Assembly (NCBI GenBank): GCA_003427395.1
Contig: BFEA01000241.1
Span: forward strand, 421,978-445,059
Direction: 5' to 3'
Source of the DNA: Chara braunii
Lineage: Eukaryota > Streptophyta > Charophyceae > Charales > Characeae
DNA length: 23,082 nt
Shown: one piece after another, positions 1 through 9,429 of the stretch
Position numbering within the stretch: position 1 is the first letter of the stretch
Layout of the letters: each line of letters opens with the position of its first letter
Notes under the pieces: model-generated
Databases searched by the model: none
Told to the model about the DNA's origin: nothing
Seen by the model: the letters and a program-made list of their open reading frames with translations, nothing else
Program-made: the position numbers and the translations under genes

Positions 1-795
1 ATGCAACTTGAACTTATCTTCTCGAAGCTTGTTCAAAATTGGGTGGAGGTGTTCGTGATGCTTCTCTAGAGTGTTACTAAATAACAGAATATTGTCTAAG
101 TAAACTACAACAAACTCGTCTAACCATTCTCTTGACAGGTTGTTCATACATCTCTAGAATGTGACAGGGGTATTATGTAGTCCAAACAGCATGACCACAA
201 ACTCGTAGTGACTATGTCTGGTCATAAAGGTCGTGTTATGTTGCTCCTCGAGTTGTATCTCAATCTGATATGTACCTTGATTTCAAACCAATCTTCAAAA
301 AGTACTTACTACTTAGTACATCCTTGCACCTTATTCAACAAATGATTTATCCTAGTTAGTGGTTTAACATTTTTGACAGTAATGAAATTTAACTTTTGAT
401 AATCAATAGACATTTGCAACTCGCCCTCTTTCTTTGGAATGACTAGGACCGGCGCCCGTAGGACGAGGAACTTGACTTTATCTACCCCTTCTTAATCAAC
501 TCATGTAACTGCTGCTTCAATTTCTCTAACTCTCTGGGAGACATCCTATAAATGGGGCCATTAAAAATCTTACTACCGGGCTCAATCTCAATCTTGTGTT
601 GGATCTCCTCTCCACTACATCAGTTGGGATCCCTCCCACATCTACGAACTCTTTCAATAGTTTCTGAACCCCGGGCGGTAGTACTTCCTCTTTGTTATCC
701 TCACTAACCGGTCTAATATATGTGAAGCAGATTTTGTCGACAATATATCTCTTTACCATGAGCCTAGCAAATGTGGGAACACACATGCAACACAA
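1..795 (-). pseudogene. Decayed Ty3/gypsy retrotransposon reverse transcriptase (partial)
   Basis: Reading the minus strand gives fragments in the order of a gypsy-type polyprotein just before and inside the reverse transcriptase: a pre-RT spacer (PPGVQKLLKEFVDV, about 620-680), the APVLVIPKKEG and DYQKLN block (about 385-450), then HYEFVVMLFGL, FVVVYLDNILLFS and the KLREDKFKLH segment running off the left edge. The element would copy its RNA into cDNA in a cytoplasmic particle. It is dead here. The frame shifts several times (for example near 600-620 and 250-340), an in-frame TAG lies at 154-156 where the family has Gln, and the catalytic YLDD box reads YLDN at 91-102. Protease would be expected above 795 and is not visible. 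RNase H and integrase would lie left of the window. Family assignment is firm; the clade within Ty3/gypsy is not determined. Confidence 0.88.
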
Positions 796-989
796 AAAAA
801 GGTTGACTAGACTTCAGACTCATGGAACAATCTAGTTTTCTTCTTTTACTCCTTGGGGACTATGTATCCAACACTTATGCTCGCTCATCTTCACAACGGT
901 CCTTGCGACTGCCTCCTGTCCGTCCTTGACTATAAGCCGAAAGGCAGGTTATCCTCCAAAAGAAAGGTCAAAGAATGTACAAATTTCCT
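796..989. other. Unassigned spacer
   Basis: This holds an A-tract near 790-800 and mixed sequence between the gypsy relic and the next repeat. I see no gene, LTR end or primer-binding site. The gypsy element therefore seems to be cut off here. Confidence 0.4.
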
Positions 990-1235
990 AGGTTACCTGA
1001 TCGGACGTCCGGGACCCCGTCCGGGGTTGTTCGCTCGGACAACTGATTGGACATCCTCCCCTGGCAGTCTGTTCGAGCCTGAACGCCAAAAAACAAACAA
1101 ACAAACAAAAGGAGTCCTAAAAAAACTGAAAAAAACTATGTTATGCAGAAAACTAAACTGAACAACTTTTGCCTTCGGATGATATCGAAATTTGATATCA
1201 AATTCAAAACAGAAAATAAAATTAAAGACACCCTC
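990..1235. repeat. Hairpin cassette A with A/T-rich tail
   Basis: A CG-rich block (about 1000-1085) is packed with CGGAC/GTCCG inverted words, including GGACGTCC and GGGACCCCGTCCGG. An A-rich stretch (CAAACAAACAAAC) and a block resembling 21865-21965 follow; both contain CTGAAAAAAAC, a TATGTTATG word, an AAATTTGA..ATCAAATT segment and AAAATAAAA. The shared order of CG-rich hairpins followed by this tail marks a dispersed repeat family. No coding potential is seen. The short plus-strand reading frame over 853-1161 is judged incidental. Confidence 0.55.
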
Positions 1236-2028
1236 ATTTTTTTTTTAAATTGTCTTTTTTTCTGTGTTTTTAATTGCTAAAAAGCACAACTTTTTGTCAG
1301 GCAACCGTCCGGTGACGTTGTCGCATCCGACTCCGGTGTTCGTGCCTGTCTTTCTTGCGAAGTGAGGAATGTGTGAGAGATGCATCCGAACCAAAAAGAA
1401 CAGGCGCCGACAAACCGGCCGGCGTCTTTTGACATTCGACGTGCATTGTTCAATTTGGCGGTTGGCAATGATCTCACCACTGAAACAAAGCATGTCGTGA
1501 AGTTCGGATCCATCCGAGTCACCGGATTCGTACTTTTCCCTAGACACTGGCCTGCGATCATAATTACGGTGCGAAGTTCGGATTCGTCCGAGCCTTCCCA
1601 CGATCTGTTGTGGAACTTGTGGCGCCATTCCGAGGCACTACGCGTGAATATGGGTTTACTTTACTTGTATAAGTCCCCACCTATTTTGGGGGCATCTGTT
1701 TTGGACTTCAGACGTCGACTGCATTTCCTTCATTGCTTCGGATGCATCCGAACTTGATCAGTATACGTCTTAAAAGAAGCACTTGAAAGATCCAGTATGG
1801 CCAACCCGCGACGATGCATGTTGGGGACCCGTCGGAACCTCTGGGCATTGTTGCGTTCGTAAGAACACTGCGAGTGTGCTGCCACCATTTCCGTGTTTTG
1901 CACAACGATGCAACGGTCCTCCCAGCTATCTGTCCTCTGCTCCCTAGCATGGGTTGTTTTCCGCAAACTGCAAAAAAACTGTTGAGGCATTGCCTTCAGA
2001 GGTTTCGCACATCCGTTAACGACTGCCG

Positions 2029-2265
2029 TCGTTCGAATGGATCCAAGTACACAAAAGTCTCTGGTGGCAGTGACTGTGCGCCTTTGACAAAATACGGACT
2101 GCCGGAAGGATGCATCCCAACTTCGTTTCGTACATCCGTTAACGAAAAAAAAAAAAAAAAAACGACTGCCGTCGTTCGGATGCATTCGAGGTACTAGACA
2201 GAAGTCGCCAGTGGCAGTGCACCCTCGAGGAAATACGGACTGCCGGAAGGATGCATCCCAGCTAC
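2029..2265. repeat. Diverged tandem pair inside the palindrome array
   Basis: Two units of about 140 bp start near 2029 and 2170. Each begins with a GTCGTTCGRATG word and carries a GTGGCAGTG segment. Each then ends with AATACGGACTGCCGGAAGGA followed by TGCATCCCA. They differ by small indels, and the A-tract at 2144-2162 sits between them. Confidence 0.6.
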
Positions 2266-2454
2266 GAACAGTGCAATTCCCGAAATGACATATCCTGACT
2301 TCGCACCATATAACTTCCCCGAAGGATGCTTCAGATGCATCCGAGGCTCGAGGTTGTCGATCGCTTAGGCGCGCCAACGAGCATTCACCGACTCCTTTCC
2401 CGTATTCGGATGCATCCGAAACACACGACAAATTCTCTGTGCGTCACCTATTTC

Positions 2455-2927
2455 GGTGGGATCAATTCGACCTGCCCACCCTTGTGTTGCCAGCAGAAAG
2501 CTTCTCCCTTGCATTGTCTTCCTTTCGGATCATGTGTTCTTTTGAGGGAAGTGTAATATTCTTTCGCATCGTTGCCTTAAGAGCTTTAAATAAAACGTCT
2601 TGCCTCCGCCGTGTTTCGGATGCATCCGAAACTGACACCTGTGGACCGTTGCATTGCGCCCGTGACCATACGCCAACTGATCCCTGCATTCGGCGGGGTC
2701 CATTCAACCTTTTGACCGTTGTGTTGCCGCTAGAAAGCTTTTCCAGGACATTGTTTTTTTTGTCGGATCATGCTTTCTCTTGTGGGAAGTGTAATAATAT
2801 GTTGCGTCCTTACCTTAAGTGATTCCCATAAAACGTCTTGCCTGCGTCGTGGTTCAGATGCATCCGAAACTGACAGTGGTGGACCTTCATTGCGCCCGTG
2901 ACCATACGCCAAATGCTTCCCCGAATT
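2455..2927. repeat. Tandem duplication, about 237 bp per unit
   Basis: Unit 1 (about 2455-2691) and unit 2 (about 2693-2927) share the same sequence in order: TTGTGTTGCC, AGAAAGCTT, a TCGGATCATG word, GGGAAGTGTAATA, AAAACGTCTTGCCT, the GATGCATCCGAAACTGACA palindrome, and GCGCCCGTGACCATACGCCA. Divergence of perhaps 20-25% by eye makes it an old duplication. It carries no gene. Confidence 0.75.
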
Positions 2928-2945
2928 CGAATGTATCCGAATCAC

Positions 2946-3068
2946 ACATGGACTTCACATTTTGGCGGCTCCCGTAGGGTGGTGGTCGTCGAGGGTGCTG
3001 CCAGTCAGGGGTGATGTTATGATGTGCTAGAGTCCTCATCCAGCCCGTGTTGTGTGTGCTGAGTAGTC
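2946..3068. other. Spacer before the unknown coding relic
   Basis: Unique-looking sequence; the palindrome array ends here. I see no convincing promoter or start signal. Confidence 0.3.
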
Positions 3069-4487
3069 GTGTGTTTATTCGCTTCTCACGTGTTTCAAGG
3101 AAATGGCTGCTCAGGGAGAAGCCCACTCCGTGGGTGGTTCCTCGCCGCCGGTGGAAGAAACTCAAAGGACGACGTCGACATCGATCAACGTTCCCCGAGT
3201 TGGGGAGGTCGAAGTGGGGAGGAACCAAAAGGAGCTCCCACGTTATGGTGCGACTACACCAAGCGGGTCTGGTATGTGGACTAGGTCTGCGAGGACGCCT
3301 CCAACCCGGTGAAACCTCGGTGCGGGGCTGTGTTGTTCCTTGAGGGTCGCGGCCATAAGATGCATCTTGCAGGATCCATCGCCGGTTGGGCTGACGAGAG
3401 CGATGACATTATCAAGTTATACTTGCGTAAGCTGTACCGAAGTGATGGATCCGTCGACGAACACGCCAAAGGTTGCAAGGTTTTTGGGAAGAGGTTCGGA
3501 GTGTACGGCGAGAGTGCGTCGGCATTGTCATTCTTCGTCCCGATGATGCCCGTTCAAGATGTTGCCGTCCACTTGAGAGACTTCCTCGAGGTCTGGTCAG
3601 CTATAGTCCATCCTAGCCACGACATGGACCTGGCCCCTGGGACATCACTAAGTGGTCCTGTTATATTCGGGGAGGAGACCTTCCTCGACAAGGTGCAGGA
3701 GGCGAGAGGGGACAACCTAGTACGCCTCCTGACCCGAAAGTTGGAATGTTGGACGACTAGGAGGAGGAGCGTACCCGAGATCCTCTAAAAGTCGGCGTGT
3801 AGGAACCTCGCTGCCAAGGTTTGCTTGGGGAGTTGGCAATTGCGACACTGCTTGGAGGATGCGTCCGCGAACGGTTGGAAAAGGCCTTCGGAAAGACGTC
3901 TCTCAGTCGCCTCGCTGAAAAAATCGGTGAATTGGTCTGTGGCGTGACGGGTGGGCCTCATCGTTCAGATAAGTAGGAGCAGAAAGAGAGACAGATGGTC
4001 GCGTCGTCGTCGGGCGATCAACCTGGTAGCTACGCAGTCCGAGAGGTGCGTAACCGTGCGCGGGACGGAGGAGACGACTCGATCGGCCCACCCTACTCCA
4101 CTCCTGCAGGAGACGGAGGCGAACCCTCAACGGGATGCATGTGGGAACCGTCGCTGATGATGAGGAGCTTGTCGAGTTGAGGGAAATGCATCAGAGTCCG
4201 CCTGGAAAGTCTCTATTGGGAGGTAAGCGCAACTTACCGGTCGTTGAGGCAGGGGAGGGAGTCATAAAGCAGAAAAAACAAAGAATGGAAGGGGGAGGGA
4301 GTCGAACGCCAAAGACACAAGAGCGGGGTTCGGTTGACAAGAAGAAAAGGGGAGTAGGGGGGAAAGAAATGCCGAAGGAGTCGTCCAAATGGCCAGAGAC
4401 CGGTGAGTCTTCTGGGAAGAGGTCGAAGTCCTTCAAGGGAAAGAGAACAGATGCTTCCATCAATACATTTTCGTACTTGAAAAAATA
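3069..4487 (+). pseudogene. Broken protein-coding relic, family not recognised
   Basis: Codon-like sequence moves between plus frames. A first part (3069-3284) ends in LWCDYTKRVWYVD and a TAG. The same frame resumes after it as VCEDASNPVKPRCGAVLFLE and stays open to the TAA at 3786-3788. A different frame then gives an amphipathic helix-like segment (GELAIATLLGGCVRERLEKA, about 3830-3960) up to a TAG. Another plus frame, 4135-4487, encodes a Lys/Gly/Ser-rich tail (KKKRGVGGKEM, GKRSKSFKGKR). It resembles a gene with one stop and at least two frameshifts; a globular N-terminal part and a basic low-complexity C-terminal part fit a transposon-encoded gag-like or ORF1-like protein, but that is inference. 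I recognise no motif. Introns could explain some frame changes, but no clear splice sites stand out. Confidence 0.4.
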
Positions 4488-4975
4488 AAACCCCCCTCCA
4501 ATTGGAACTATCATGTGTCTTTACCCCCTCAAGTCATAAGACGTGTAAACCACCAGTACATTTCCCTACTTGAAACCAAAATATCGCGCTTCAGTGGGGA
4601 ATTGAAATGGTTGGCCACGCCAGCTAGATACATCTGTACTGGTTCGTAGTTCTTTAGCGCACAAGGTGAATTTAAACCCGCGATCGATGTATTAGAAAGA
4701 CACTTGTGGTTTAAGGTGAGGACGATAAACAAAAAGGACGACAAAAATTGCTTCCCTCATCATCTTTCATAGAAAATTACCAGAACGAAATGGGAACGAT
4801 GGGGACAAAGAAAGAGATAGGCCAAAATCTTGTTCAAATTTAAAAAGGGAGAAAGGAAACAACTTGAAAAAAAAAAAAAAAAAGTGGAATGCACAGGTTA
4901 AGGACAACAGGCCCGTGAAGAGGCCAAAGTGAGCAACCAGACTTCCTCGAAGGAGCTGGTGAATGCTTCCCCCAT
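4488..4975. other. Non-coding spacer with A-tract
   Basis: A/T-rich sequence with a 16-17 base A-tract near 4867-4883. The A-tract could be the tail of an old retroposon, but I see no SINE or LINE body before it. No gene seen. Confidence 0.35.
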
Positions 4976-5045
4976 ACGAACACGGGGAGTACGTACGACC
5001 CCCCAGGCGGTCGTACGGGCCGTACGACCCGTTTCGGGGTGGCAT
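4976..5045. repeat. Hairpin cassette C-left (GTACG words)
   Basis: A dense set of GTACG/CGTAC words (AGTACGTACGACC, GGTCGTACGGGCCGTACGACC) forms nested inverted repeats. The same word set returns at 6003-6056 on the far side of the gap. The two may be the edges of one element or two copies of one cassette. Confidence 0.5.
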
Positions 5046-5057
5046 CTGAAGGGGGGG

Positions 5058-5587
5058 NNNNNNNNNNNNNNNNNNNNNNNNNNNNNNNNNNNNNNNNNNN
5101 NNNNNNNNNNNNNNNNNNNNNNNNNNNNNNNNNNNNNNNNNNNNNNNNNNNNNNNNNNNNNNNNNNNNNNNNNNNNNNNNNNNNNNNNNNNNNNNNNNNN
5201 NNNNNNNNNNNNNNNNNNNNNNNNNNNNNNNNNNNNNNNNNNNNNNNNNNNNNNNNNNNNNNNNNNNNNNNNNNNNNNNNNNNNNNNNNNNNNNNNNNNN
5301 NNNNNNNNNNNNNNNNNNNNNNNNNNNNNNNNNNNNNNNNNNNNNNNNNNNNNNNNNNNNNNNNNNNNNNNNNNNNNNNNNNNNNNNNNNNNNNNNNNNN
5401 NNNNNNNNNNNNNNNNNNNNNNNNNNNNNNNNNNNNNNNNNNNNNNNNNNNNNNNNNNNNNNNNNNNNNNNNNNNNNNNNNNNNNNNNNNNNNNNNNNNN
5501 NNNNNNNNNNNNNNNNNNNNNNNNNNNNNNNNNNNNNNNNNNNNNNNNNNNNNNNNNNNNNNNNNNNNNNNNNNNNNNNNNNNNNNN
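5058..5587. other. Assembly gap (530 N)
   Basis: A run of 530 Ns directly follows seven Gs and directly precedes a GA microsatellite, so the gap was probably caused by low-complexity sequence. Reading frames that appear to cross it are meaningless. Confidence 0.99.

Positions 5588-5655
<68 letters not shown>
5588..5655. repeat. (GA)n microsatellite
   Basis: About 34 perfect GA units abut the gap, so the true length is unknown. Confidence 0.97.
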
Positions 5656-5658
<3 letters not shown>

Positions 5659-5673
5659 GTGTGTTTTTTTTAT

Positions 5674-5744
5674 TAATCAATCAATCAATCAATCAATAAA
5701 AAAAAGGTGTGCGGCATTATTTTTTTTCTTTTTATTTTTTCATT

Positions 5745-5790
<46 letters not shown>

Positions 5791-5791
5791 A

Positions 5792-5822
<31 letters not shown>
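5674..5822. repeat. (ATCA)n microsatellite, interrupted
   Basis: Two blocks of ATCA units (5674-5697 and 5744-5822) are separated by a T-rich stretch. A single ATAAATCA variant interrupts the second block near 5788. This is simple repeat, not coding. Confidence 0.95.
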
Positions 5823-5906
5823 TTTTATTTCTTTATTTTGTTTTTTTTTTCATGTTTCGATGTTTTCTATTTTTGTAAATATAAAAAAAGACGAAAAAAT
5901 AAAATT

Positions 5907-5955
5907 AAAAATATGGGGGTCTAGAGCACAAAAAACTCTACATCCCCATATTTTT
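5907..5955. repeat. 20-bp inverted repeat hairpin
   Basis: Arms at 5907-5926 and 5936-5955 are complementary at 18 of 20 positions around a 9-base A-rich loop. The left arm begins AAAAATATGGGG after A-rich sequence. The layout resembles the start of the hammerhead copy at 13727-13759 (AAAAAATGGGG, then a hairpin with an A-rich loop), but no CTGATGA core follows here. Confidence 0.65.
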
Positions 5956-6002
5956 GTTTTTTTTTTACGTTTTTTTTGGGGGAGGTTTCGTCACTTTGCA
6001 CG

Positions 6003-6056
6003 AGACCGGTCGTACGGTCGTACGACAGAACCCCCGTATGACGTACGGGGTGTAAC
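6003..6056. repeat. Hairpin cassette C-right (GTACG words)
   Basis: GGTCGTACGGTCGTACGAC and CCCCCGTATGACGTACGGGG form nested inverted repeats. The cassette sits directly at the 3' end of the LINE relic and may mark the junction where another element interrupted or replaced its tail. Confidence 0.5.
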
Positions 6057-6075
6057 ACAGGTCTGGGATTGCTTA

Positions 6076-7420
6076 AAAAACATCGTCTAACCAAACCATA
6101 GGGTGTACGGTTGGGGCAGCCTCTGGTACCAGTCTCGACAGTTGCTCCCAGGCTAGGGGTTCCAAGGTAAGTCCGGGGGTGCAAATGAGTCGTTTCAACC
6201 ATTGGAGTGAAAGGGCGGTCGTTTGGGTGGTTGGGTCGAATATACCTAGACCACGTTGTGTCCTTGGTTGCACCACCGCATCCCAGGCTACCCGACTGAT
6301 AGTATGTTGAGCTTCGTGGTTGCGTCTCTATAGGAAGGCTGCCACCTGCTGTTTCAGAGTCTTTGAAGTCGCTCTAGTCTGTGGCCAGATTATCGATTTT
6401 TACCAGAACATCACCAGAACCACATTGTTTATGACTAGGGCCCTTCCCAAGAGTGATGTGTGTTTGTCCTTCCATGTTCCCAACTTTTGTAGGGCTGACC
6501 ATGTTATCCAATTGTCGTTACTAACAGGTTTTCCTTCAGCTGAGAGTTGGATTCCCAGGACTCCGATGGGGGTTCCCAGGGGAAGCCACTTCACATTTGA
6601 GCGCTCCGGAGTCCGAAGGTCTTCCACCGTCGTGATGCATCCACCATCCCAATGTTTTGCTGCCCCAGTTAGTTGCCATATCAGAGAGGGAGCAAAATCG
6701 GGCCATCAACCTTTCAATTACCTCCATATTCTGAATGGAGGCCTCTACCATCAATGTGATGTCATCTGCAAACAATGAACATACCTGCAATGCCTCCTGC
6801 GGGATTGAGGTCATCCTGATTCTACTGATATTCCGGTTGGCTATGAGATTGGCTGCCAAGGCTTCCATCACCACCACAAAAAAATATGGTGCGATCGGGT
6901 CCCCTTGGCGGACCGATCTCTGTAGAGGGAAGTCCGGGGCAAGACACTCATTTATCTGCACCTGCGTGGTAGCGTTTTGGTGAGGTATACGCACCCATAT
7001 TCGAAAGGTTCCTCCAAAGTTCATTTTCTCCAAATATTTATCCAAAAAATGTCAGTCCACATGGTTGTACGCCTTTTCAAAGTCTATAAAAATAAAGGGG
7101 GCATTGCACTTGGACTGTCGAGATAACCTTAATAGCTCATTGACGAGGAGGATGTTATTATGGATGGACCGCCCTTTAAGGAAGCCGGTTTGTAAAGGAT
7201 GAATGATCTGCTCTTATGTCGGAGCCATACTGTTTGCTAATGCTTTGGATAACATTTTGTAGACTACGGATTATAGTGTAATTGGTCGATAATTTCAAAT
7301 GTTCATTTAATCAACGACACGACATTATCTTGTTACATATCGCTATCGTTTCCTTTCAGCGCCGAGGCAATTGCCTCTAGGACTTTACAATTGTACCCTG
7401 CTACATTTCATTTTGTGCTG
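6076..7420 (-). pseudogene. Decayed non-LTR (LINE) retrotransposon reverse transcriptase
   Basis: Minus-strand reading gives the LINE RT blocks in order: NYRPITL near 7280, KMLSKALANSMAP (about 7220-7257), QTGFLKGRSIHNNILLVNEL (about 7135-7192), FIFIDFEKAYNHVD (about 7050-7090), RSVRQGDPIAPYFF (about 6880-6920), the catalytic FADD at 6761-6772, then the thumb/C-terminal part LGTWKDKHTSLLGRALVINN (about 6420-6480) and GLGIFDPTTQ. The enzyme would prime reverse transcription at a nicked target in the nucleus. It is broken: a TGA replaces the Trp after KAYNHVD, stops lie in the NYRPITL and APT segments, and the frame shifts near 6600. No endonuclease domain is seen on the 5' side and no poly(A) tail on the 3' side. 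FADD itself is intact. Confidence 0.9.
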
Positions 7421-7595
7421 TTAGCTAGGATGTGTATATCATATATTTACTTTTGCTCTAACATTATGTAACTTGGGCTGCATCGCATGGTTTTCGCATA
7501 GAGCTTGCTCCGCATCCTAGATTTCTCAACTTTATTGTTGTAAAGTTGTGTTGTTTTTATTAAACTTATCGGACACACAGAGAGACAGACTGATA
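7421..7595. other. A/T-rich spacer
   Basis: Sequence between the fading 5' end of the LINE relic and the AGGC microsatellite. No gene seen. Confidence 0.35.
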
Positions 7596-7670
7596 TGAAG
7601 GCAGGCAGGTAGGCAGACATGCAGTTAGGCAGGCAGGTAGGCAGACATGCAGTTAGGCAGGCAGTTAGGT

Positions 7671-7709
<39 letters not shown>

Positions 7710-7931
7710 CGGGCAGGCAGGCAGGCCAGACAGGCAGGCAGGCGGGTGGGCAGGCGAGTGGGCAGGCACAGGCAGACCAACAGGCGGGTATCAGGCAGGA
7801 AGGTAGGCGGGGCGGCCGGCGGGCCGGCGGGCAGGCATGCAAGCAGCGGCCGGGCCGACTGGCCGGTGGGCAGGCAGGCAGTCAGGTGACAGGCAGGCAG
7901 GCGGGCAGGCAGGCAGGCAGGCAGGCAGACC
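7596..7931. repeat. (AGGC)n microsatellite/minisatellite, degenerate
   Basis: Long array of GGCA units with many variants (GGCGGGCA, GGTA, GGCAGTTA). It opens frames on both strands with Leu-Pro-Ala-Cys or Ala-Gly-Arg-Gln repeats. These are by-products of the 4-base period, not genes. Confidence 0.95.
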
Positions 7932-7950
7932 GAGTGGCAGTTGGTTTGAA

Positions 7951-7978
7951 GATAGGACCGATAATTATCGGTCNGATT
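7951..7978. repeat. Palindrome ACCGATAATTATCGGT
   Basis: A perfect 16-bp palindrome directly after the AGGC array. It is the leftmost member of the CCGATAAT..ATTATCGG family that recurs to 12180. Ns at 7974 and 7995 show weak base calls here. Confidence 0.7.
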
Positions 7979-8069
7979 AAACCACCGGTCCCCCNGNCGT
8001 TGAAAACTCCAGGGGACAGGTAGCACANGCTGCTGTGGGCTANNGGTAGAATAAGCCAGAGAACCGGCT

Positions 8070-8690
8070 TAGTAGCAAAAGTGCAAAGTGCACTGAATCA
8101 CCTCCGCACTTCATTTCGCGGTCAAGTTTTTTATTTTTATGTTTTTGATATTTTTCCTGAGAAGATCACAACCTAGTATATAGGGACACAAACTTTCAGT
8201 TTTTTCCTTGCATTACTCTGAGCGTGAAAAATCTCTGAAGTTGGGTTAATTTTTTGAGGCCTGGGTGGTAATTTTCTGTTGGCACACAGGTGGCATAATG
8301 GTGAAAATGGAAAATGTGCCGAATTGGCGCGGTGATCATTTAACCGTCATTTTTTTTCTTTCATTTTTTGATATTTTTTCTAAAACGACAACGACCTAAT
8401 CTACAAGGGCACCAGTTTTCAGATTTTGTTTTGCACTGGTCTGAGAGCAAAAATTCATTGAAGTTAGGGCACTTTCCCTCGGCCCATAGGTGGCGGAATG
8501 GCAAAAATGGAAAACGCGCCGATTCGGCGCGTCGATTATTTCACTATCTAAGCAATTTTTTTTTCATTTTTCCCGGAAAGATCACGACGAAATCTATCCG
8601 ATCCTAAATTTTCAGAGTTTTCTGTAAAGTAGTCAGGGCGTGAAAAATCGCCAAAGTCAGTGCTTGGAAGTTATGTGGCTTGACCCGTTG
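8070..8690. repeat. Three diverged tandem units of about 200 bp
   Basis: Three units start near 8070, 8290 and 8490. Each has a GGTGGCRNAATGG-type start (clear in units 2 and 3), a GAAAATGGAAAA word, a T-rich run, a GATCACRACCTA-like word, a TTTTCAG word and a GAGCGTGAAAAATC-like end followed by GAAGTT. An isolated TTGGCACACAGGTGG occurs at about 8280 and again at 9344. Units 2 and 3 also carry hairpins such as GCGCCGATTCGGCGCG (8516-8531). No gene seen. Confidence 0.65.
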
Positions 8691-8727
8691 GTTGCCTGTC
8701 GGTCGGTGCCTCGCTACCTATTGTTCC

Positions 8728-8945
8728 AAATAGGACCGATAATTTTATCGGTCCGGTTTTGTAAGTCAAGCAAAACCAGACCGATAAAATTATTGGTCCG
8801 GTTTCGTCCGTAGGCAAAACCAGACCAATAAATTTATCTGTCTAGTTTTGCCAAATATAAATCTAGCAAAACTGGACCAATAACTTTATCTGTCCGGTTT
8901 TGCCAAACGTAAAAAACCGGACCGATAACATTATCGGTTTGATTT
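8728..8945. repeat. Cluster of GACCGATAA-type inverted repeats
   Basis: Four to five copies of a GGACCGATAA..TTATCGGTCC palindrome alternate with GGTTTTG/CAAAACC words, giving overlapping hairpins, for example the ones near 8725-8755, 8775-8810 and 8925-8942. It belongs to the family with members at 7951, 9511, 9744, 10863, 11071, 11317 and 12163. It looks like nested fold-back copies, not a CRISPR array: there are no constant spacers and the words diverge. Confidence 0.7.
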
Positions 8946-8949
8946 TATA

Positions 8950-9076
8950 ACCAACTGCCAACAAGCCCATTAGCAATAGCCCGCGATCAGTTGGGGGAGG
9001 GGTACTTTTTATAACCAACTGCCAGCAAGCTCATTAGTAGCACTTGCTGGAAATCGGGTCCAGCGTCCCTTGGATA
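8950..9076. repeat. Short direct repeat and fragment of the GGGTCCAGCG retroposon family
   Basis: ATAACCAACTGCCARCAAGC occurs at about 8949 and 9012. Next comes ACTTGCTGGAAATCGGGTCC, a segment also present at 9262, 18100 and, inverted, at 10160-10190. This is a piece of a dispersed repeat. Confidence 0.55.
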
Positions 9077-9247
9077 CATCTTGTAGTGTAATGTTTATCC
9101 CGGTCGGATGCCAGGTGTGCTGATATGATCAGACACCTCTAGCACCGCCGGGGAGGCTCCANCATCTTGTAGTGTAATGTTTATCCCGGTCGGATGCCAG
9201 GTGTGCTGATATGATCAGACACCTCTAGCACCGCCGGGGAGGCTCCA
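9077..9247. repeat. 86-bp tandem duplication split by an N
   Basis: 9077-9161 and 9163-9247 are identical by eye, joined by one N at 9162. Each unit holds an AGGTGT..ACACCT hairpin around CTGATATGATCAG. Perfect identity and an N exactly at the joint suggest a gap-filling artefact as readily as a recent duplication. Confidence 0.85.
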
Positions 9248-9340
9248 TCTATTGGTGGGGAGCAGCACCTGCTGGAAATCGGGTCCAGNGTCCGNTNGAT
9301 ACATNTNGCANTGTAANGTTTATTNGGNGAGGGGTNCTTT
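9248..9340 (-). repeat. Fragment of the A-tailed retroposon family (antisense)
   Basis: TATTGGTGGGGAGCAGCACC and GCTGGAAATCGGGTCCAG match the inverse of 10150-10205. Many Ns (9290-9337) make the right edge uncertain. The match continues the repeat begun at 9040, so the 86-bp duplication interrupts this copy. Confidence 0.5.
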
Positions 9341-9429
9341 TCCGTTGGCACACAGGTGGAAAGTGGGAGGACAAAGAAGTTACCCAAAGGCGCACGAAAG
9401 TTGTGAGGCGGGAAAGGCGGAGAGGTCTA

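Larger units (their letters stand above)
1377..2945. repeat. Array of TTCGGATGCATCCGAA-type palindromes
   Basis: About 13 exact or near copies of TTCGGATGCATCCGAA occur, centred near 1385, 1512, 1585, 1744, 2040, 2115, 2180, 2255, 2338, 2412, 2625, 2862 and 2934. Spacing is roughly 65-300 bp, often 65-85 bp. Variants change one arm or both, such as GGAAGGATGCATCCC or GTTCGGATTCGTCCGAG. Neighbouring words such as CATCCGTTAACGACTGCCGTCGTTCG-like segments also recur, so the array seems to have grown by local duplication of units carrying the palindrome. An A-tract at 2144-2162 interrupts it. No open frame here looks real; short peptides reading VSDASE simply translate the palindrome. Confidence 0.75.

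Noticed and set aside
4898-5746. Long frames across the N gap
   Set aside because: Most of their length is unknown bases flanked by (GA)n.
7447-8026. Long frames with Leu-Pro-Ala-Cys or Ala-Gly-Arg-Gln repeats
   Set aside because: They translate the (AGGC)n microsatellite in several frames on both strands.
8728-8945. Regularly spaced repeats as a CRISPR array
   Set aside because: Repeat words diverge, spacers are unequal, copies overlap as palindromes, no cas genes, and the context is eukaryotic.
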